A stretch of 64,000 bases of DNA from Ligula intestinalis (taxonomy: Eukaryota > Platyhelminthes > Cestoda > Diphyllobothriidea > Diphyllobothriidae). This document shows positions 1 through 11,830 of the stretch, one piece after another. The stretch lies in NCBI GenBank assembly GCA_036362985.1, contig JAYGXS010000007.1, forward strand, positions 14,526,233 through 14,590,232, read 5' to 3'. The translations under genes were made by a program, and so were the position numbers. Below the pieces are notes generated by a model, which made no database searches, was not told where the DNA came from, and worked only from the letters and a program-made list of their open reading frames with translations. How positions within the stretch are numbered: position 1 is the stretch's first letter; every line of letters begins with the position of its first letter.

Positions 1-12
1 ACCCACACCAGG

Positions 13-595
13 AGAGCATTATCAATTTAAGCTCTATATGGGCGTTTTTTTTTAAGAATATCGTTCTTCGTTGAAAATCGACCAACAGAACCTAGGGACA
101 CATGATAAAAGGTAGGTCGTTACAGTTTTAATATGAAAGTTATTTTTCTTCCTTTGCAGCAGACAACGGTCGTATTTAACAGAACTACAATGCCAACCCA
201 AATATCCGAAGATTTTTCTTAATCGAAACGCAATAAGCCTTAGAGTACGAAGTTAAAGATTAGTTAAATACCTTGGATAAGCGTAGTTAAATTATATCTT
301 ACCAAGGAAATATTTCAATTGAATAAGACCATATTCCTCGTCGAATTCTGCTGTCAGAAATTTGCTTTGCTCTCCGGCTAAAGATAGCAATGAGGCGTAA
401 ACTGCCGTGCGATATTAAGAGAAAACAATGTTATGTGTGCCAGAAAGTGCCAGCTAGTGTTTTTGTTTCCAGTTCCGTGCATAAAATTTCACTCGCAAGA
501 TACTGGAAATTTCCTACCCTTACGCAAACCCACCCATGCACGCAAGTGCCTCGTGACTTTTACAAAACAAAACTGGTCTGACAAGCAAAAATAAC
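13..595. repeat. Diverged direct duplication, copy 1
   Basis: This AT-rich stretch is similar along its length to 2,027-2,630. Shared blocks include 'ttaagctctatat', 'tttgcagcagacaac', 'aaggaaatatttcaa', 'ctctccggct' and a final 'tcttacaaaacaaaa'-type segment. No protein is recognised. Confidence 0.7.
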
Positions 596-2026
596 CCTCT
601 TCTTCTCGCAGATATTTGGCGACCTCATGTTCAGTTCATTAATTTGAAACCGAATCTGGGGAAAATTTATAGATTTATCAAGATAGATGATCGCTCTGTT
701 GTCAGTTCTCAACGGTAATTAAGTTTCAGAAAATTTGTTCCGACATGCAAAAGAATTTGATTGTTTCTTTTGCGCCACAACTAAGCGTCCATAAGCGATA
801 ACACTGATCAAACCCTTCCTTGTACCATGGAGGTGCATAAGGATATTTGTAGGCTTATTATCTGAACAAGCAGCCACAAAAACTCAATTCAACATAAGAG
901 ACATATATCAGTTGATTCTTCTTAGCGTCCCACCTTTGATTGCCTTACTGGGCTTTCCTTGTGAAAGGCATGAGATATGATTACTAGATAATTCTACTGT
1001 ATTTGCTGTTGCCAGTGTTTTCCTTATTCTTCGAGTATGTGTGCGTTGGCAGTTTGGGATTATGTCCTTTTGGGTGGCCATTTCTTCCTTATCGGTACCG
1101 CGATCTTCACTATTCCAGTGTTCGACCCTTCAATTTGTCGGTAGGGCATCAGAACTAGATGAGATGCGGCTGCAGTCCGGGTTTCGGTATCCCGCTTTGT
1201 TCTTCCGCATGCTGCGGTAAACGTCTCACCTTAGGCCTTACACGGTCATCACTGCAGAGCAGAAATGCTTCCCAGTAACAGACATGACCGCTTTACCGAT
1301 TTTCAAACGGCAAATTGACTCAACTGCTTAGAGTGCCTGATTTTTTTAGCAGACCCATCTACTTGTGACTTCCTTGTCAGCGTGGCATTCTTCCTTTGTC
1401 GTTAAGAGCCTGTGGTTTGCAAACTGATTTCAGTAAACGTCTTGTCCAGTATGTCTCACACACGCTTCCATGTATGACAGATACCGGAGGTGAGGTTGAG
1501 GAAGGACGGGCTAGGCAATCGCACAATTTTAATTTAAGGGAAAAATATTGGGTACGCCAATGCATGCTCTCAATAAAAATTAGCTTGCGTGTTCCGCAAT
1601 ACGCTTTTCAACGTTTTTTCCAATTTTTAAAATACCATATTACGGGACACGGCGTTTTACTACCCTGGAGGGGCATGGGGATCAACAGATCAGATAAATC
1701 AGATCATTAGTCGGACTTGGGATATGAAGTTTCTAAAGCCGAGTGGTTTATTGGCACGAATGGCAGTCACATCCGCTTTAAACCGCACATATCTTTTTAA
1801 CACTTTAAGGGAAATCTTCATTACTTAAAGACACCAGATGAGTAGTCGACTTTTAAAATGCCCATTTTTAAATGTTTTGATTGTCCTTTATCAAATCTAA
1901 GTCTAATTATATACAACTTTTCGGACTTAAAGCAAATCCTATAGCTTAGAGATCTTTTTAAATTTTGACGAGCATCATTGAACGTGTTGTTTCTTATCAC
2001 TGCCAGTGCCTAATTCAGAACTCGCA
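596..2026. other. No recognised feature
   Basis: AT-rich sequence between the two copies of the duplication. I see no credible coding region, repeat array or RNA gene. Confidence 0.5.
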
Positions 2027-2630
2027 CCGGAAGATTATTATCAACTTAAGCTCTATATAGGCGATTATTTAGAAATTGTATTGTTAATTGAGAATCGTCG
2101 AACGAAATCCGAAACACTATATGAGGAAGCTATTCCAGCATAATAATAAAAGTAATTTTATTTGTTTGCAGCAGACAACAACAGTATTTAACAGAGATGC
2201 CAAAGTAAATCGAATATTCTAAGATTTTTCTGATGTGAAACTTTAAATATATTAGAGTGCGAAGCTAAAGATCTATTAAATATCTTGGGTAAGTGTCGTT
2301 AAATTATGCCACACAAAGGAAATATTTCAACTGTTCAGAATGTTTTTCTCAATGGATTCTGCTTCAAGACTTTTCTTTTTCTCTCCGGCTGAAGTCAGCT
2401 ATGGGGCGTCGACTGGTGCGCGCTCTTGTCGATGAGCAGTTTAAGGTCTTGTATGGAGCACTTGCTAGCTTCTGCTTTCCAAATCGCTGCATAACATTTC
2501 ATAGATCAGCACGTGTTTCCACCCCTGCGGATCAAGGCAAGATACTGTAAATTTCTCACCGTTGTGCACCCTCGCACACGCACGTAAGTGGCTTGTGAGT
2601 CTTACAAAACAAAAGTGGTCAGACAAACAA
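2027..2630. repeat. Diverged direct duplication, copy 2
   Basis: Second copy of the 13-595 segment, in the same orientation, offset by about 2.0 kb and roughly 30 bp longer. Its reading frames are not conserved with copy 1, so it is probably a repeat or old segmental duplication rather than a gene. Confidence 0.7.
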
Positions 2631-2634
2631 TGAC

Positions 2635-3405
2635 TTAAGAAGAAAATGCGATCACTGGAAAAATGATTTATTTTCCTGACATTTCGAAACCTTGAACAAG
2701 GCGAAGATCACGAGTTGAGCAGAATTCAATGACGTCATAAAGTTCGTGAGCACTCATTCAGCTGTATGAGTCTTCAGGAAATTTGGGTGAGCCCTTTTAT
2801 ACTGTCCGTTCTAAATTTGGAAGTTGGAATTAACGTTTGTTAGCTGAACCGAAAGAAAATTGTGAAAATGTGCGCCGACAAAATGTAAAAATTTGTAATA
2901 ATTTAAACAAAAGTTGATCTTTTAGAGCAATATTTAGCGACATTTTGAAATAAGATATGAACTTTGAAAACGGCAGTTAAAAATCTCCTACGGCCACGAT
3001 GGAGGCAGCATTCAATGGCCTCCATTAAAAAATGTACTATGAAAAAGAAGATAAAGGGGTAGAGTAGGCTGACACTACAACGGTAGTTCAGAATGAGATA
3101 ATGAAACGTCGATATAGTTCGCTCGTGATCACATATGCGCATGAAATCTCGCGAAACGGCACCAGTGGGCGCGAGGCCTCGACATTTCAGGAGCCAGTAT
3201 GGAATTCTGGTGATGGTTGGTAGCCAACGAAACGGAAGCAATTTAGACTGTATACGTCCGTATGACTTACATTGTATGAATGACTGGTGGTATAAGGAGG
3301 CATCATGGTTCATGGGGGGGCCATGAAACAGGGAAAAATATTTGTAAGAAGGTCTCCTTTATTCCCGACGTCCTTCTTCGGAAAAGATGAGGAAAATAAA
3401 AGTTT
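2635..3405. other. Mostly unassigned; possible Penelope-type tail
   Basis: Around 2,680-2,710 there is a 'catttcgaaaccttgaacaa' phrase of the kind found in Penelope-element flanks. The block 'atgcgatcactggaaaaa' at 2,646 also recurs near 57,073. The rest shows nothing I can name. Confidence 0.3.
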
Positions 3406-3409
3406 AATA

Positions 3410-3680
3410 GAATCAATGTGAAAGTAAATTTGCAGTCTTCGCTTGGATGGACATAGACTACGGAACGACTTACTTTCCATTAGCAAGTTATTCCAGAGAA
3501 AGGTATACCTGGAATCAATGAATAGAGAGTGCTAAGATTTTGAGAATGCAGAAGTAGGTATAGTCAATGCTGAACTTCGTAGATTGTAAGGACGACAAAG
3601 AGGTAACGACAAAAATCTTGGGATGATGTGAAGTATTAGGGCGAAAAAGGCGCGGAAAGCCTGTTTCCACTTTTAATAAA
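3410..3680 (-). mobile_element. LINE C-terminal fragment (degraded)
   Basis: On the minus strand a frame reads RYTFLWNNLLMESKSF followed by CPSKRRLQIYF, resembling the very C-terminus of CR1/L2-like LINE proteins ('fWN.LP.evv...s...FKrrLd.yl') seen more clearly at 5,181 and 12,155. Heavily degraded. Confidence 0.4.
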
Positions 3681-4121
3681 TAAATAAATTGTAGATTTCA
3701 GCCCCAAGGGTCCCTTTCATTATAAACTTAGTGCTGTGGTAAAAATTAATACAAGGTAAGTAATCACAGCTGCACGTAAGCAACTGTATAACAACAAGAA
3801 TGACTAGTAGGTTACACATAGTAAGCCAGATCCGAGGTACAACGGACCTTCGTATAAAATGATAGTCAAAAATATTAGGTAAACATGGCAGTGAAAAAAA
3901 CTTCGATATTCGTGGCAGAGCTCAGTACACCACAGATTTTCAAAAGAATATGGGAGAAAAAACTGTTCAAATTGGTTGTTAGATTGCTACGTCAATAAAA
4001 TATCATTTATGTGAAACAAGAACAGAGGACCTAGCACAGTACTTTGAAGGGCACCGTTTAGAACTGCGTTAGCACTAGAGTATGAGGACCTCACTAAGAC
4101 CTTTCGTTTTTGATTAGATGG

Positions 4122-4290
4122 TTATGATCTAATAAAGTCAGTAAGGGGACTACGATATCCAGTAACCTCTATTTTAGCTAGACGTCGCCTAGGAGGCACC
4201 TTATCGACTGCTTTACTAAGATCAAAATAGATACCTACCGCAGATAGATGATCATTACGAAAATTATTCAGCAAATTCATAAAAGAAATC
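4122..4290 (-). mobile_element. LINE reverse transcriptase fragment
   Basis: The minus strand encodes FDLSKAVDKVPPRRRL, the 'DfsKAFDkVPH.rLl' motif of LINE reverse transcriptases (first catalytic Asp region), followed by GYRSPLTDFIRS. No flanking RT motifs remain. It abuts the 3' tail of another LINE copy at 4,301. Confidence 0.7.
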
Positions 4291-4300
4291 AGTACACCCA

Positions 4301-4795
4301 TCAGTTTATTGAGGGAAAGATAGGCAAACGCCTTTGAACTCCCTATTAGTAACAAGATGATAGGAAATAGATGGATACAAAAAAATTGAAAAAGTACTTG
4401 AATTACATGCTCTGGAGAAAGAAAACATTTGTCAGGTAGTCAAAATGGTAATAAAAAGATGACCTACCGTTAATCACGAGTAGCATAGCCTAATGTTGTG
4501 TTATTTTTACAAGGCAGTGTGTCTGAATGAGATTTGATGCAGATCCAGCCTGCTCTTGAATAAATTAACACAGGTCTAGAGGAGAATAAATTTCGTCCGT
4601 CGATCCCTGCTTTGCCGGGGCGTAGTTCAAGGGGATGCCGGCGCAAAGTTGGCGTATTAGCCTGCGCTAACTAATAGTCGTGGATGAAGCAACTATCCAG
4701 GTTATTCCTAATACGGAAAGAAAGGATGAGGTCCCCTCGAAGTTGCCTGTAGGAAAGGGGAAATAGATCGAGGGTTGACAGTCTGCTTTCCTAAG
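4301..4795 (-). mobile_element. 5'-truncated CR1/L2-like LINE, 3' end
   Basis: This copy is closely similar to the 3' part of the LINE at 11,831-12,790: shared blocks include 'cgtcgatccctgctttgcc' and 'gtaggaaaggggaaatag'. It ends (at 4,301 on this strand) in the family's 3' hairpin and AATAAA. Coding capacity is lost. Confidence 0.75.
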
Positions 4796-4809
4796 TCACT
4801 TTAAGTCAC

Positions 4810-7140
4810 TTTATTAAGGGAAGAAGGCTTTCGCCCTTGAGCTCCCTATTCATTACCAAAATCGCATAATAGGTCCACCGTAACAATAGTACATAATACA
4901 AATGTACGAATCCCCATTCGATAATTCAGAAGGACAGTTGGCGAGCATAAGTATACTTTCGATAAATTCTCCTAATTACCCTGTCACTTCCCCCTTTTTA
5001 TCAACCCGAACCCCAAGCCCCCATTCCCAAGCCTAAGTTGATTAGAACGATAATTAATTGATTGCTTGTCACCCTGTACCTTCCCCTTCCATATAAATGT
5101 AATGGCCCGAAGAGACTTTATCGAAAGTATACGTATGCTCGCCAACTGTCCTTCTGAAATGTACAAATGTAGGCTTAACATCAGCGATAAGTGTGAGCCA
5201 GTTGCAAGGTGCTGCTACTGACACTTTGTTCATTATATCTGCCACAGTTTCGCAGCAAATGAGAATCAAGTTTGTGTTTAAAAATGTCAACAATATCTGA
5301 GAGGACCACATCTTCCGGGAGTCCGTTCCACGCTCCAATGGCTCTCTGAGAGAAGGCGTTTCGTCGAACGTCGATACGGGCCGGTTTCCTCTGTAGTTTA
5401 AAAGGATGACCTCGCAGATGGTCAGTCCGAGCCAATTCGAAGCAATCATTAAATTCTAGGGCACAGTCTTGGCCTCTAACAAAACAGTAGGTTTGTATGA
5501 GGTCCCCGCGGAGTTGCTTATAATTGAGAGGGAAAAGATCAAGTTCGGTCAGTCTGTCTTCATAAGGCAGATGACCAAGATTCTTGACCTTCTTCGTAGC
5601 TCTCGCCTGCACTCGTTCCAGGTGCAGGTAATCCTTCTTGAACCATGGACGCCAGGCCTGGACAGCATACTCCAAGTGGGACCGAACAAATGCTCCGTAG
5701 GTTTTCCTGAAGAGCTCCTTGTCAATGTTGACGAATCCCCGCCTAATCGCAAACAGCACCTGTTTCGCGCGTTTAGCTGCCTTTACAAACTGAGAAGATG
5801 GTTTAAGTGAGGAATTTATTAGGACACCGAAGTCCTTTTGTTCGTCCACATTTGAAATCGGTGCCCATTGAGGAGGTATTGGAAGGAATCATCCTCCTCA
5901 TTAGTCCTTAGAGTGCGGAGTCTAAAGAAGACACACTTACTAACGTTGAAGTTTTAGAGCCAACGAGCAGATCAGCAGCTAAGTCAATTGAGACTCTTTT
6001 GAAGTGCTATCCTATCGACGTCAGACCTGATGACTCTCCAGAGTTTGCCATCGTCGGCAAACATGATGACCCTGCAAGTCAGGTCGTTGACATAGTTATT
6101 GATCTAGATAAGGAAGAGCAGTGGCCCTCAGACAGAGTCTTGGGGGACGCCACTCAGAACAGATGTAGGGGTTGACTTCAAGTCACCGATGCACACAGTT
6201 TGCGATCGCCCTGTAAAAAAATCCGTGATACATTCCAGCAGGTTTCCTCTTATTCCAATTTCCGACAATTTATACATTAGACGATTACGTGGGACGCTGA
6301 CGAATGCCTTCTTGAAGTCCGTATAGATGACGTCAACCTTACCATCTTCATCCAGTGCGCGATATCACTGCTCAGTGGAGAGTAGTAGGCTGGAAAGACA
6401 GGAATGGTTCGTTCTGAATCCTTGTTGGAGCCCTGACAGTAAGTTGTTTTCCTCCAAGAACTTTATTGTCGTCTTCTTAATTATCGTTTCCATCACCTTA
6501 CAGCAAATGCAAGTAAGGCTGACGGGCCGGTAACTGTTGACCTTCAATCGGGCTCCGCCCTTGTATATCGGGTAAATATTTTCCGTTTTCCATTTGGATG
6601 GCAATTTTCCTAATTCAAATGAAGAACGAAAGATATGTGCTAGGGGCTTTGAGAGCTCATTTGCCAATTCTTTCAAGAACTTGGCCGGTATATTGTCTGG
6701 ACGGGATGACTTTGCTTTTTAGAGACGTGGAAGCTCTCTTTCAACTTCAGATGTTGGGAATAATAGAGACTGAAGTGCCGGGCCGGTGTTTACAACAGGA
6801 CTGTTGGCATAATCAAAATGAAGCTCGGTTTCCCTAGTGAATAACGAGGCAAAGAACCGGCTACAGTACTCAGCTTTCTCGTCATTCTCAACGACTTCCC
6901 CGCCATAATCATCCTTATGTACTGCGACTGGATCGTTGTTTTTAATATACTAATAATATAAAGGAATAGAATTTTGGGCTTGTCTTCGGCCTGTTGGGGG
7001 ATTCTTGATTCCTAGTTTTTCCTGGCTTGGCGAATCGATTTTTTACCGCATTTCTTTGGCGTCGGAATTCATCGAGGTGTACTGGTGACCCAGTTTGCCT
7101 GAATAGTTCCATTTCCCATTTTCTTTCTTTCATTGCCTGT
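4810..7140 (-). mobile_element. CR1/L2-like LINE, 5'-truncated pseudogene
   Basis: Reading 5' to 3' on the minus strand: an endonuclease-RT linker (WEMELFRQTGSPVHLDEFRR, 6,942-7,133); RT fingers with IYPIYKGGARLKVNSYRPVS and LLSGLQQGFR (6,365-6,676); a YTDFKKAF motif and GVPQ near 6,120-6,350; the catalytic FADD near 6,070; and the thumb/C-terminal region from 5,849 to 5,181 (RSHLEYAVQAWRPW, LERVQARATK). The endonuclease is absent. Several frameshifts make it non-coding. It ends in a 3' hairpin and AATAAA variant at 4,810-4,849. Confidence 0.85.
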
Positions 7141-7413
7141 TAAGGTCTCTCGCCTATGTGGAGTGAGTCACCACAGTACTCCCCCTACCAGGAGAATGGA
7201 GTTCAAAAATGTTATTTGGATGAAAATGTGGGTATGTTAAGGGTAGAGTACAAATTGGTAACGGTCTCAAAAATTCGTACCGAATAGGATCAGTGTCGAA
7301 AAATGTTGTATAAATAGTAATAAAACAAAGTTTTGGATAGATATATGTATAGCGAAAAGTTAATACGTAAAGAAAAATAATGTTTATCGATTGTGTAATG
7401 TTTACTATGTATG

Positions 7414-7660
7414 CCAGTAAGTCGGCCGGTTGGAAGGATAAAATTGTGTTGGAATGATTGCTTAATGGGTGCCATTAAGTCAGCAAGTTGGTAGGAGGAG
7501 TGTGTATCGCCAAAGAAAACCAGTAAGTCGGCGCGTTGGTGGGATTAAAGAATTTCCCTGAATAATTCTGTCACCATGTACCAGTAAGTCGGCACGTAGG
7601 TATGAGGAAAGGACATCCTGCAAAGTGTACCAGTAAGTCGGAACGTTGGTAGGGGAAAGT
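7414..7660. repeat. Degenerate tandem repeat, 5 units
   Basis: The core 'ccagtaagtcggcacgttgg' or a near variant recurs at 7,414, 7,472, 7,520, 7,581 and 7,630, with alternating spacings of about 58, 48, 61 and 49 bp. Confidence 0.75.
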
Positions 7661-8104
7661 GAGTGTTTCAAACACAAGGTATCCCAGTGAGAACTGAGTC
7701 GGACAAAATTTTCAATGGATTAGAAGCACTGTCGTCCAGACACAGAATTGAGAAAGAGCTTAAAGTCTTAACTTTGTAAATGCAGTGATGGGTACACAAT
7801 TGCATGTTGAATGTATTAGTAAAAAGAGAATACTCACGGATGATGGGGTGAAAATGATTGAGGGTCTCCAATTCGCTTCACGACAAGTAGTCAATAACTG
7901 CATCCTCCATATAGCGGTCACAAAAATAACATAGGAAGCTGCAGCTGAAGTCAAAGGAGGGCTGAAGATACTTACTTGAAGGCAGCCACATCCGAAGATG
8001 AAAATTGGTCTCCTGTCGCGGATCATCAGTGTAAGAGATGGAGAGTGGTAATTGTTAATAGGTTAATGGAATTGAAGGCGCTGTGAAGAAAATCGGGTCA
8101 CCAT

Positions 8105-8240
8105 TGAGATAGAGAGGCGTCGGAGTCGACAGTGTAGATTTAAGTGGACGTCGGAATCGACAGTGTAGACTTAAGTGGAGTGAACGTCGAAGTAGACAAT
8201 GTAGAATGTGGAGTAAATTTAACGTCGGGGTCAACAATGA
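8105..8240. repeat. Tandem repeat, about 35-40 bp unit
   Basis: Four successive units begin 'gtcggagtcgacagtgtag', 'gtcggaatcgacagtgtag', 'gtcgaagtagacaatgtag' and 'gtcggggtcaacaatgag', decaying along the array. Confidence 0.7.
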
Positions 8241-8715
8241 GGGATACAATGTGGTCCTGTCAGATAATAAACGATGAAACGTATCCCATCATGAATAAGC
8301 TAGTGGAATAGAATAAGGCGTGAAAGGCCAGAGTAGTAGGAAGAATGTATTGTGTACACAATGGAAAGGAGAATAGATGGACAAAGATTTGACTTGGATA
8401 GTTCGCGACCAGCAAGAGAGCCAGCCGCGGTCCCAGTGCGGTTTTCAGCGGCAGCAGCGAGAACAGGCATTGTCTGGTTATCTCAAAGGTTATTGGCCGG
8501 AAAGACTGCATCGACCAAGGCGTGCATGCGTCCTATTCGCCACCGAGAGTGACTAGCCTTTGCGGGACCTGATTTGTGAAGTGTGTCACCACACCTCACG
8601 CCCATTGTAGCCTTCGAATGTGCTCTTTTTGTTTGGATTGTGCCCCCTGGCTGCCTGATCATCTTTCTGTGTCGGCACTTCGGCGAAAGATACTGTTTCT
8701 CCGTACGTTAGATTA

Positions 8716-8960
8716 CATAAAGTTCAGGCTTTGCCAATTTCTTCAACTCCTCCATCTCTACACTTAGACTATTTAACACCTTTTCACGTCTCGTAAATTT
8801 GTTCAGAAGGGTAAAATATGATATGCAGGCCTCAACTTTATAAGTTCTATCCCTTAAACTTTTAAGACTTTTCATTCGTTCGACTGGAGGAGAATTCAAA
8901 AGACTTCTAGATCGATTTTTTGTAGTTTGTAAGGGAATTTGAAAATTGTCCCACTGTGTG
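8716..8960 (-). CDS. Unidentified open segment, possible exon or retroelement fragment
   Basis: The minus strand is open for about 80 codons without a clear ATG at its head (LNWAYNTQWDNFQ ... VERMKSLKSLRDRTYKVEAC ... SVEMEELKKLAKPELYVI, then a stop). It is rich in K, E and L and looks helical. I recognise no family. It could be a gag/ORF1-like retroelement fragment or an exon of an unknown gene. Confidence 0.25.
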
Positions 8961-8969
8961 TTGTAAGCC

Positions 8970-9170
8970 CAGTTAAGTAATCACTTGACTTCTACGCGGG
9001 GAGTCCAGGGTTCGAATCCGGGTGGTGGACTGACTTTTTTCCCTCGTAGCGATGATGTCGAGATTTCGAATACAGGCACTGGCGAACATTTTTTCCCGTC
9101 TTGCAGGGCTGCATCGCACAAACTTCCAATTCCCTTGCCTTTATTGACTTTATGTGAAGGCATTTAGATA
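8970..9170 (+). repeat. Possible tRNA-derived SINE, second family
   Basis: The sequence 'agggttcgaatccgggtgg' at 9,007 is a good RNA polymerase III B box. The region upstream (from about 8,970) is a poor A box. The downstream body does not resemble the common SINE of this window. Confidence 0.4.
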
Positions 9171-9719
9171 AAATTGTGCAGTAGAACCGATAGAAGTGGA
9201 GTGACGGTGGAGAAAATTCCCCAAAACCCTAATTTACACGAAAGCGTTGACACGATAATAAAAGGAATATCTATGATATCAGGAACGACTCAGCCTTTGT
9301 AGTAGTTCTAGCTGTATTGTACGCCGATGGAATAGTCTTCCTGGGCATAGAAGCAGTAAAACAGCGAAGGATGAAGTTCGATGAAGCCAAAATTTTGCAA
9401 AAGTCAGCCTAGTCCTGTTGTAGACTTCTGAAGGGTACGGTATCTGACGGTCGAGGTTAAATCTTAGTCCTGAGGGGCTGTAGAGTCTTCTAATAGCCCT
9501 GATCTCGAAGGAATTTTAAAGCCCTTGGAGGTCGGAAATGAACGTTAATTTGGAAGCGCGCGCTTAAGATGTTTTTGTTGATGTTATTTTAATAACATTT
9601 GCTTTGTACTTTATTTTATCTGGGTCAGTGAGCCTACACTACTTCCCAACCCACATCCACCTGACGCCCACAAAATGATAATTTTTTACTATATACAATA
9701 TATCGCTTGCGCTCTCTCA
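9171..9719. other. Unassigned; weak RT-like trace
   Basis: On the + strand near 9,330 a frame reads LYADGIVFLGIEAVKQ, which resembles the YADD box of RTE-type reverse transcriptases, but nothing around it supports a full element. Otherwise nothing is recognised. Confidence 0.25.
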
Positions 9720-9722
9720 GCA

Positions 9723-10010
9723 TCATTCTGATGCAGATGTCTTTGCGTAGTTACATGCCTGAGTACATCTTAACCGCGACGATCTCCTCAGCGATAGTAT
9801 TTGTCGAACCTTGCAAGTACATTTCAACCGGTTTCTAAATGTTCTCTCTTGGTAAGACGTGCAGCAGACTATCAACGGTCTTGGCGAATACTTCTGTTTT
9901 CGCAACATCGTCGGTTGACTGAAATTATAAAGGGAGTATGTAACCACGTCTTCGGCACTTCGCTGATGATCCCAGTTACCCCTGTGATGCACTCTCCGTT
10001 TGACTTTCAC
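9723..10010 (-). mobile_element. Possible LINE N-terminal ORF fragment
   Basis: The minus strand encodes QPTMLRKQKYSPRPLIVCC followed by TSYQERTFRNRLK. This resembles the 'lGk....RPRPl.V.f.s...r..il' segment found in the N-terminal ORF of the LINE at 53,140-53,559. Only one short segment supports the call. Confidence 0.35.
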
Positions 10011-10244
10011 CCCAAAGAGCGACAGTTTTTCTCATTAAAATCCTGAGGAGCTTTTTTGAACGTCTGCTCTTTTTCAACAGTACTTCACTTTAGTTGCTCA
10101 TCTCATCTGGTCCCACCAATAAGCTGAGATACTTTTTAATTTTACTACACACGTGTACAAACAGGCAGTTAAAGGTACACGCTAAGATCCCAGAAAATAT
10201 ACTGATACTGAGGCCAAGGAGCAAGAAGAGGTACTCGAACGAAA

Positions 10245-10620
10245 GGGTAGACCACAAAAAGGAACAAGCGAAGGACATAACCAGCAAAGACATGGAACAC
10301 AAGAAATGCCTTTACTGCCTCGTGAGGCGTAATCGGCTACTGATAGCTAACCCCAGTGTGATCGCTGAAATTGCTGCCACACCGAGATTTGAACTCGTGA
10401 CCTCTCCTGTCAGGGCAAACATCCTAACAGTTGAGCTACGAGCTAATGGTCTTGCCGATATTAGATCGGGGATATATAGGGGCCTGTATGCGTACATCGA
10501 TCTGTCAGGGGACCCACTTGTCCGTCCATATTGCCATTAGAGCTTCTTCTCGAGCCTCCACCGCGAGGCGGCTAGGATATAGGCAGAAGGAAATTACCAG
10601 CAAAGACATGGGACACTAGG
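10245..10620 (-). repeat. tRNA-derived SINE copy
   Basis: Read on the minus strand, 10,445-10,375 folds like a tRNA: A box 'tagctcaactgttagga' and B-box region 'gagttcaaatctcgg'. The flanking body ('cagcaaagacatgga', 'gaggcggctaggatatag') is shared with copies at 19.9, 56.6 and 58.0 kb. A second partial unit starts near 10,500, so two copies may overlap here. Confidence 0.7.
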
Positions 10621-10639
10621 AAGGCCCTTGCAGAGGTGG

Positions 10640-11825
10640 ATGACAGCGTTTGGGGGGAACCTGATACAAAACTGCTTCGGGTTTATTTGTCTTCCTTCAG
10701 CCACGCATAAGCCTGAACACCAGCTGGGTCGCAAAAAACAAACATATGCACTCACAGCTGACGCAGCTCGTTCATCACTAGGATCTATCAGATGGGTCAA
10801 AAGCACCTCATAGAAACGCAGTTCATCAATGCCTTACTACCTACAATTTGCTGTCATTGCAGACCATGTATATATTTAATTAGGAATGTCCGCAAACCGA
10901 TCCAATAGACTTCCGAAATAAAAAAGTTCATGTGGTGGCTAGAGGTCCCAAAACAGGTGAAGACCTGCCATTTTTTGGTTTAGTTTCACTAACTAAGCTT
11001 CTTATTTCGACCAATTAATTAAGCAGACTCAGGAAACTCGCAAATGTTACCTTTAATGACTTTCTCCTCGGGCAGTCTCGGTTTGCATTTTAATTTAAAA
11101 TTCAATTTTAGTATAATTTTGCTCACTTTATTATTGTCAACAGAAATACAATTGACTTTCTTAAGAAAAATACACATGGATCTTCCTTATTTGACCACCT
11201 TTGCATTTTAGAACATTCACTCGTCAATATCTCTTCTCCTTCTGTTTCGAACGCGTTAATCAAATCTCAATGATTACAACAAACCGTGTAATATGGTACT
11301 ATTAAACAAATAGCGAAGGCACAAAACTTAATAATGGATACAGGTATTCAAGAACGGGGGAGACGGCCAAAAATCACCCGACTATAGGCAAAGGTAGAAC
11401 GCACGTACAACTACGCCACACGGGTGCAAGGTGTAGCTAGTATTGAGAGAGTGTGCATCGGTGGGAGAGGGGACGACCGTTACTTTGAGGTGACTTCGGA
11501 ACACCCTTTCTACTGGTATCAATTTGGATCGTGTGCTACTAACAGTTTCCTTTGCAGTTTGTGTGAGAGAAAAACTTTTGCTTCACTTGAAAACTTTACC
11601 TTGGATACCCTACTACTAGACTTCGTATGATAACTCTTGGTGGGATACGTTGAAAAGGTCTCCTTAAAGTCAACAAATTACATCAAGTGGATGACTCGGG
11701 TCTGTAGCTTTTGTCCATGATTCGTGCTTATAGGGACTATTCGTAGCACATTAGTGTCCATGCTAGGAATCACATACTATGTTATTTTGCTCCGAAGACG
11801 TCACTAACTGTCTTCTTAGGTCAAT
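10640..11825. other. No recognised feature
   Basis: No coding, RNA or repeat signature that I can support on either strand. Confidence 0.45.
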
Positions 11826-11830
11826 ATCAG

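Larger units (their letters stand above)
7141..8715. other. Unassigned region with short tandem repeats
   Basis: Apart from the two minisatellite-like arrays listed separately I recognise no gene. Similar phrases flank the region in direct orientation: 'gagtgagtcaccacagta' at 7,160 and 'aagtgtgtcaccacacct' at 8,580. It could be a remnant of an LTR-type element, but no LTR, primer site or gag/pol motif is visible. Confidence 0.3.
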
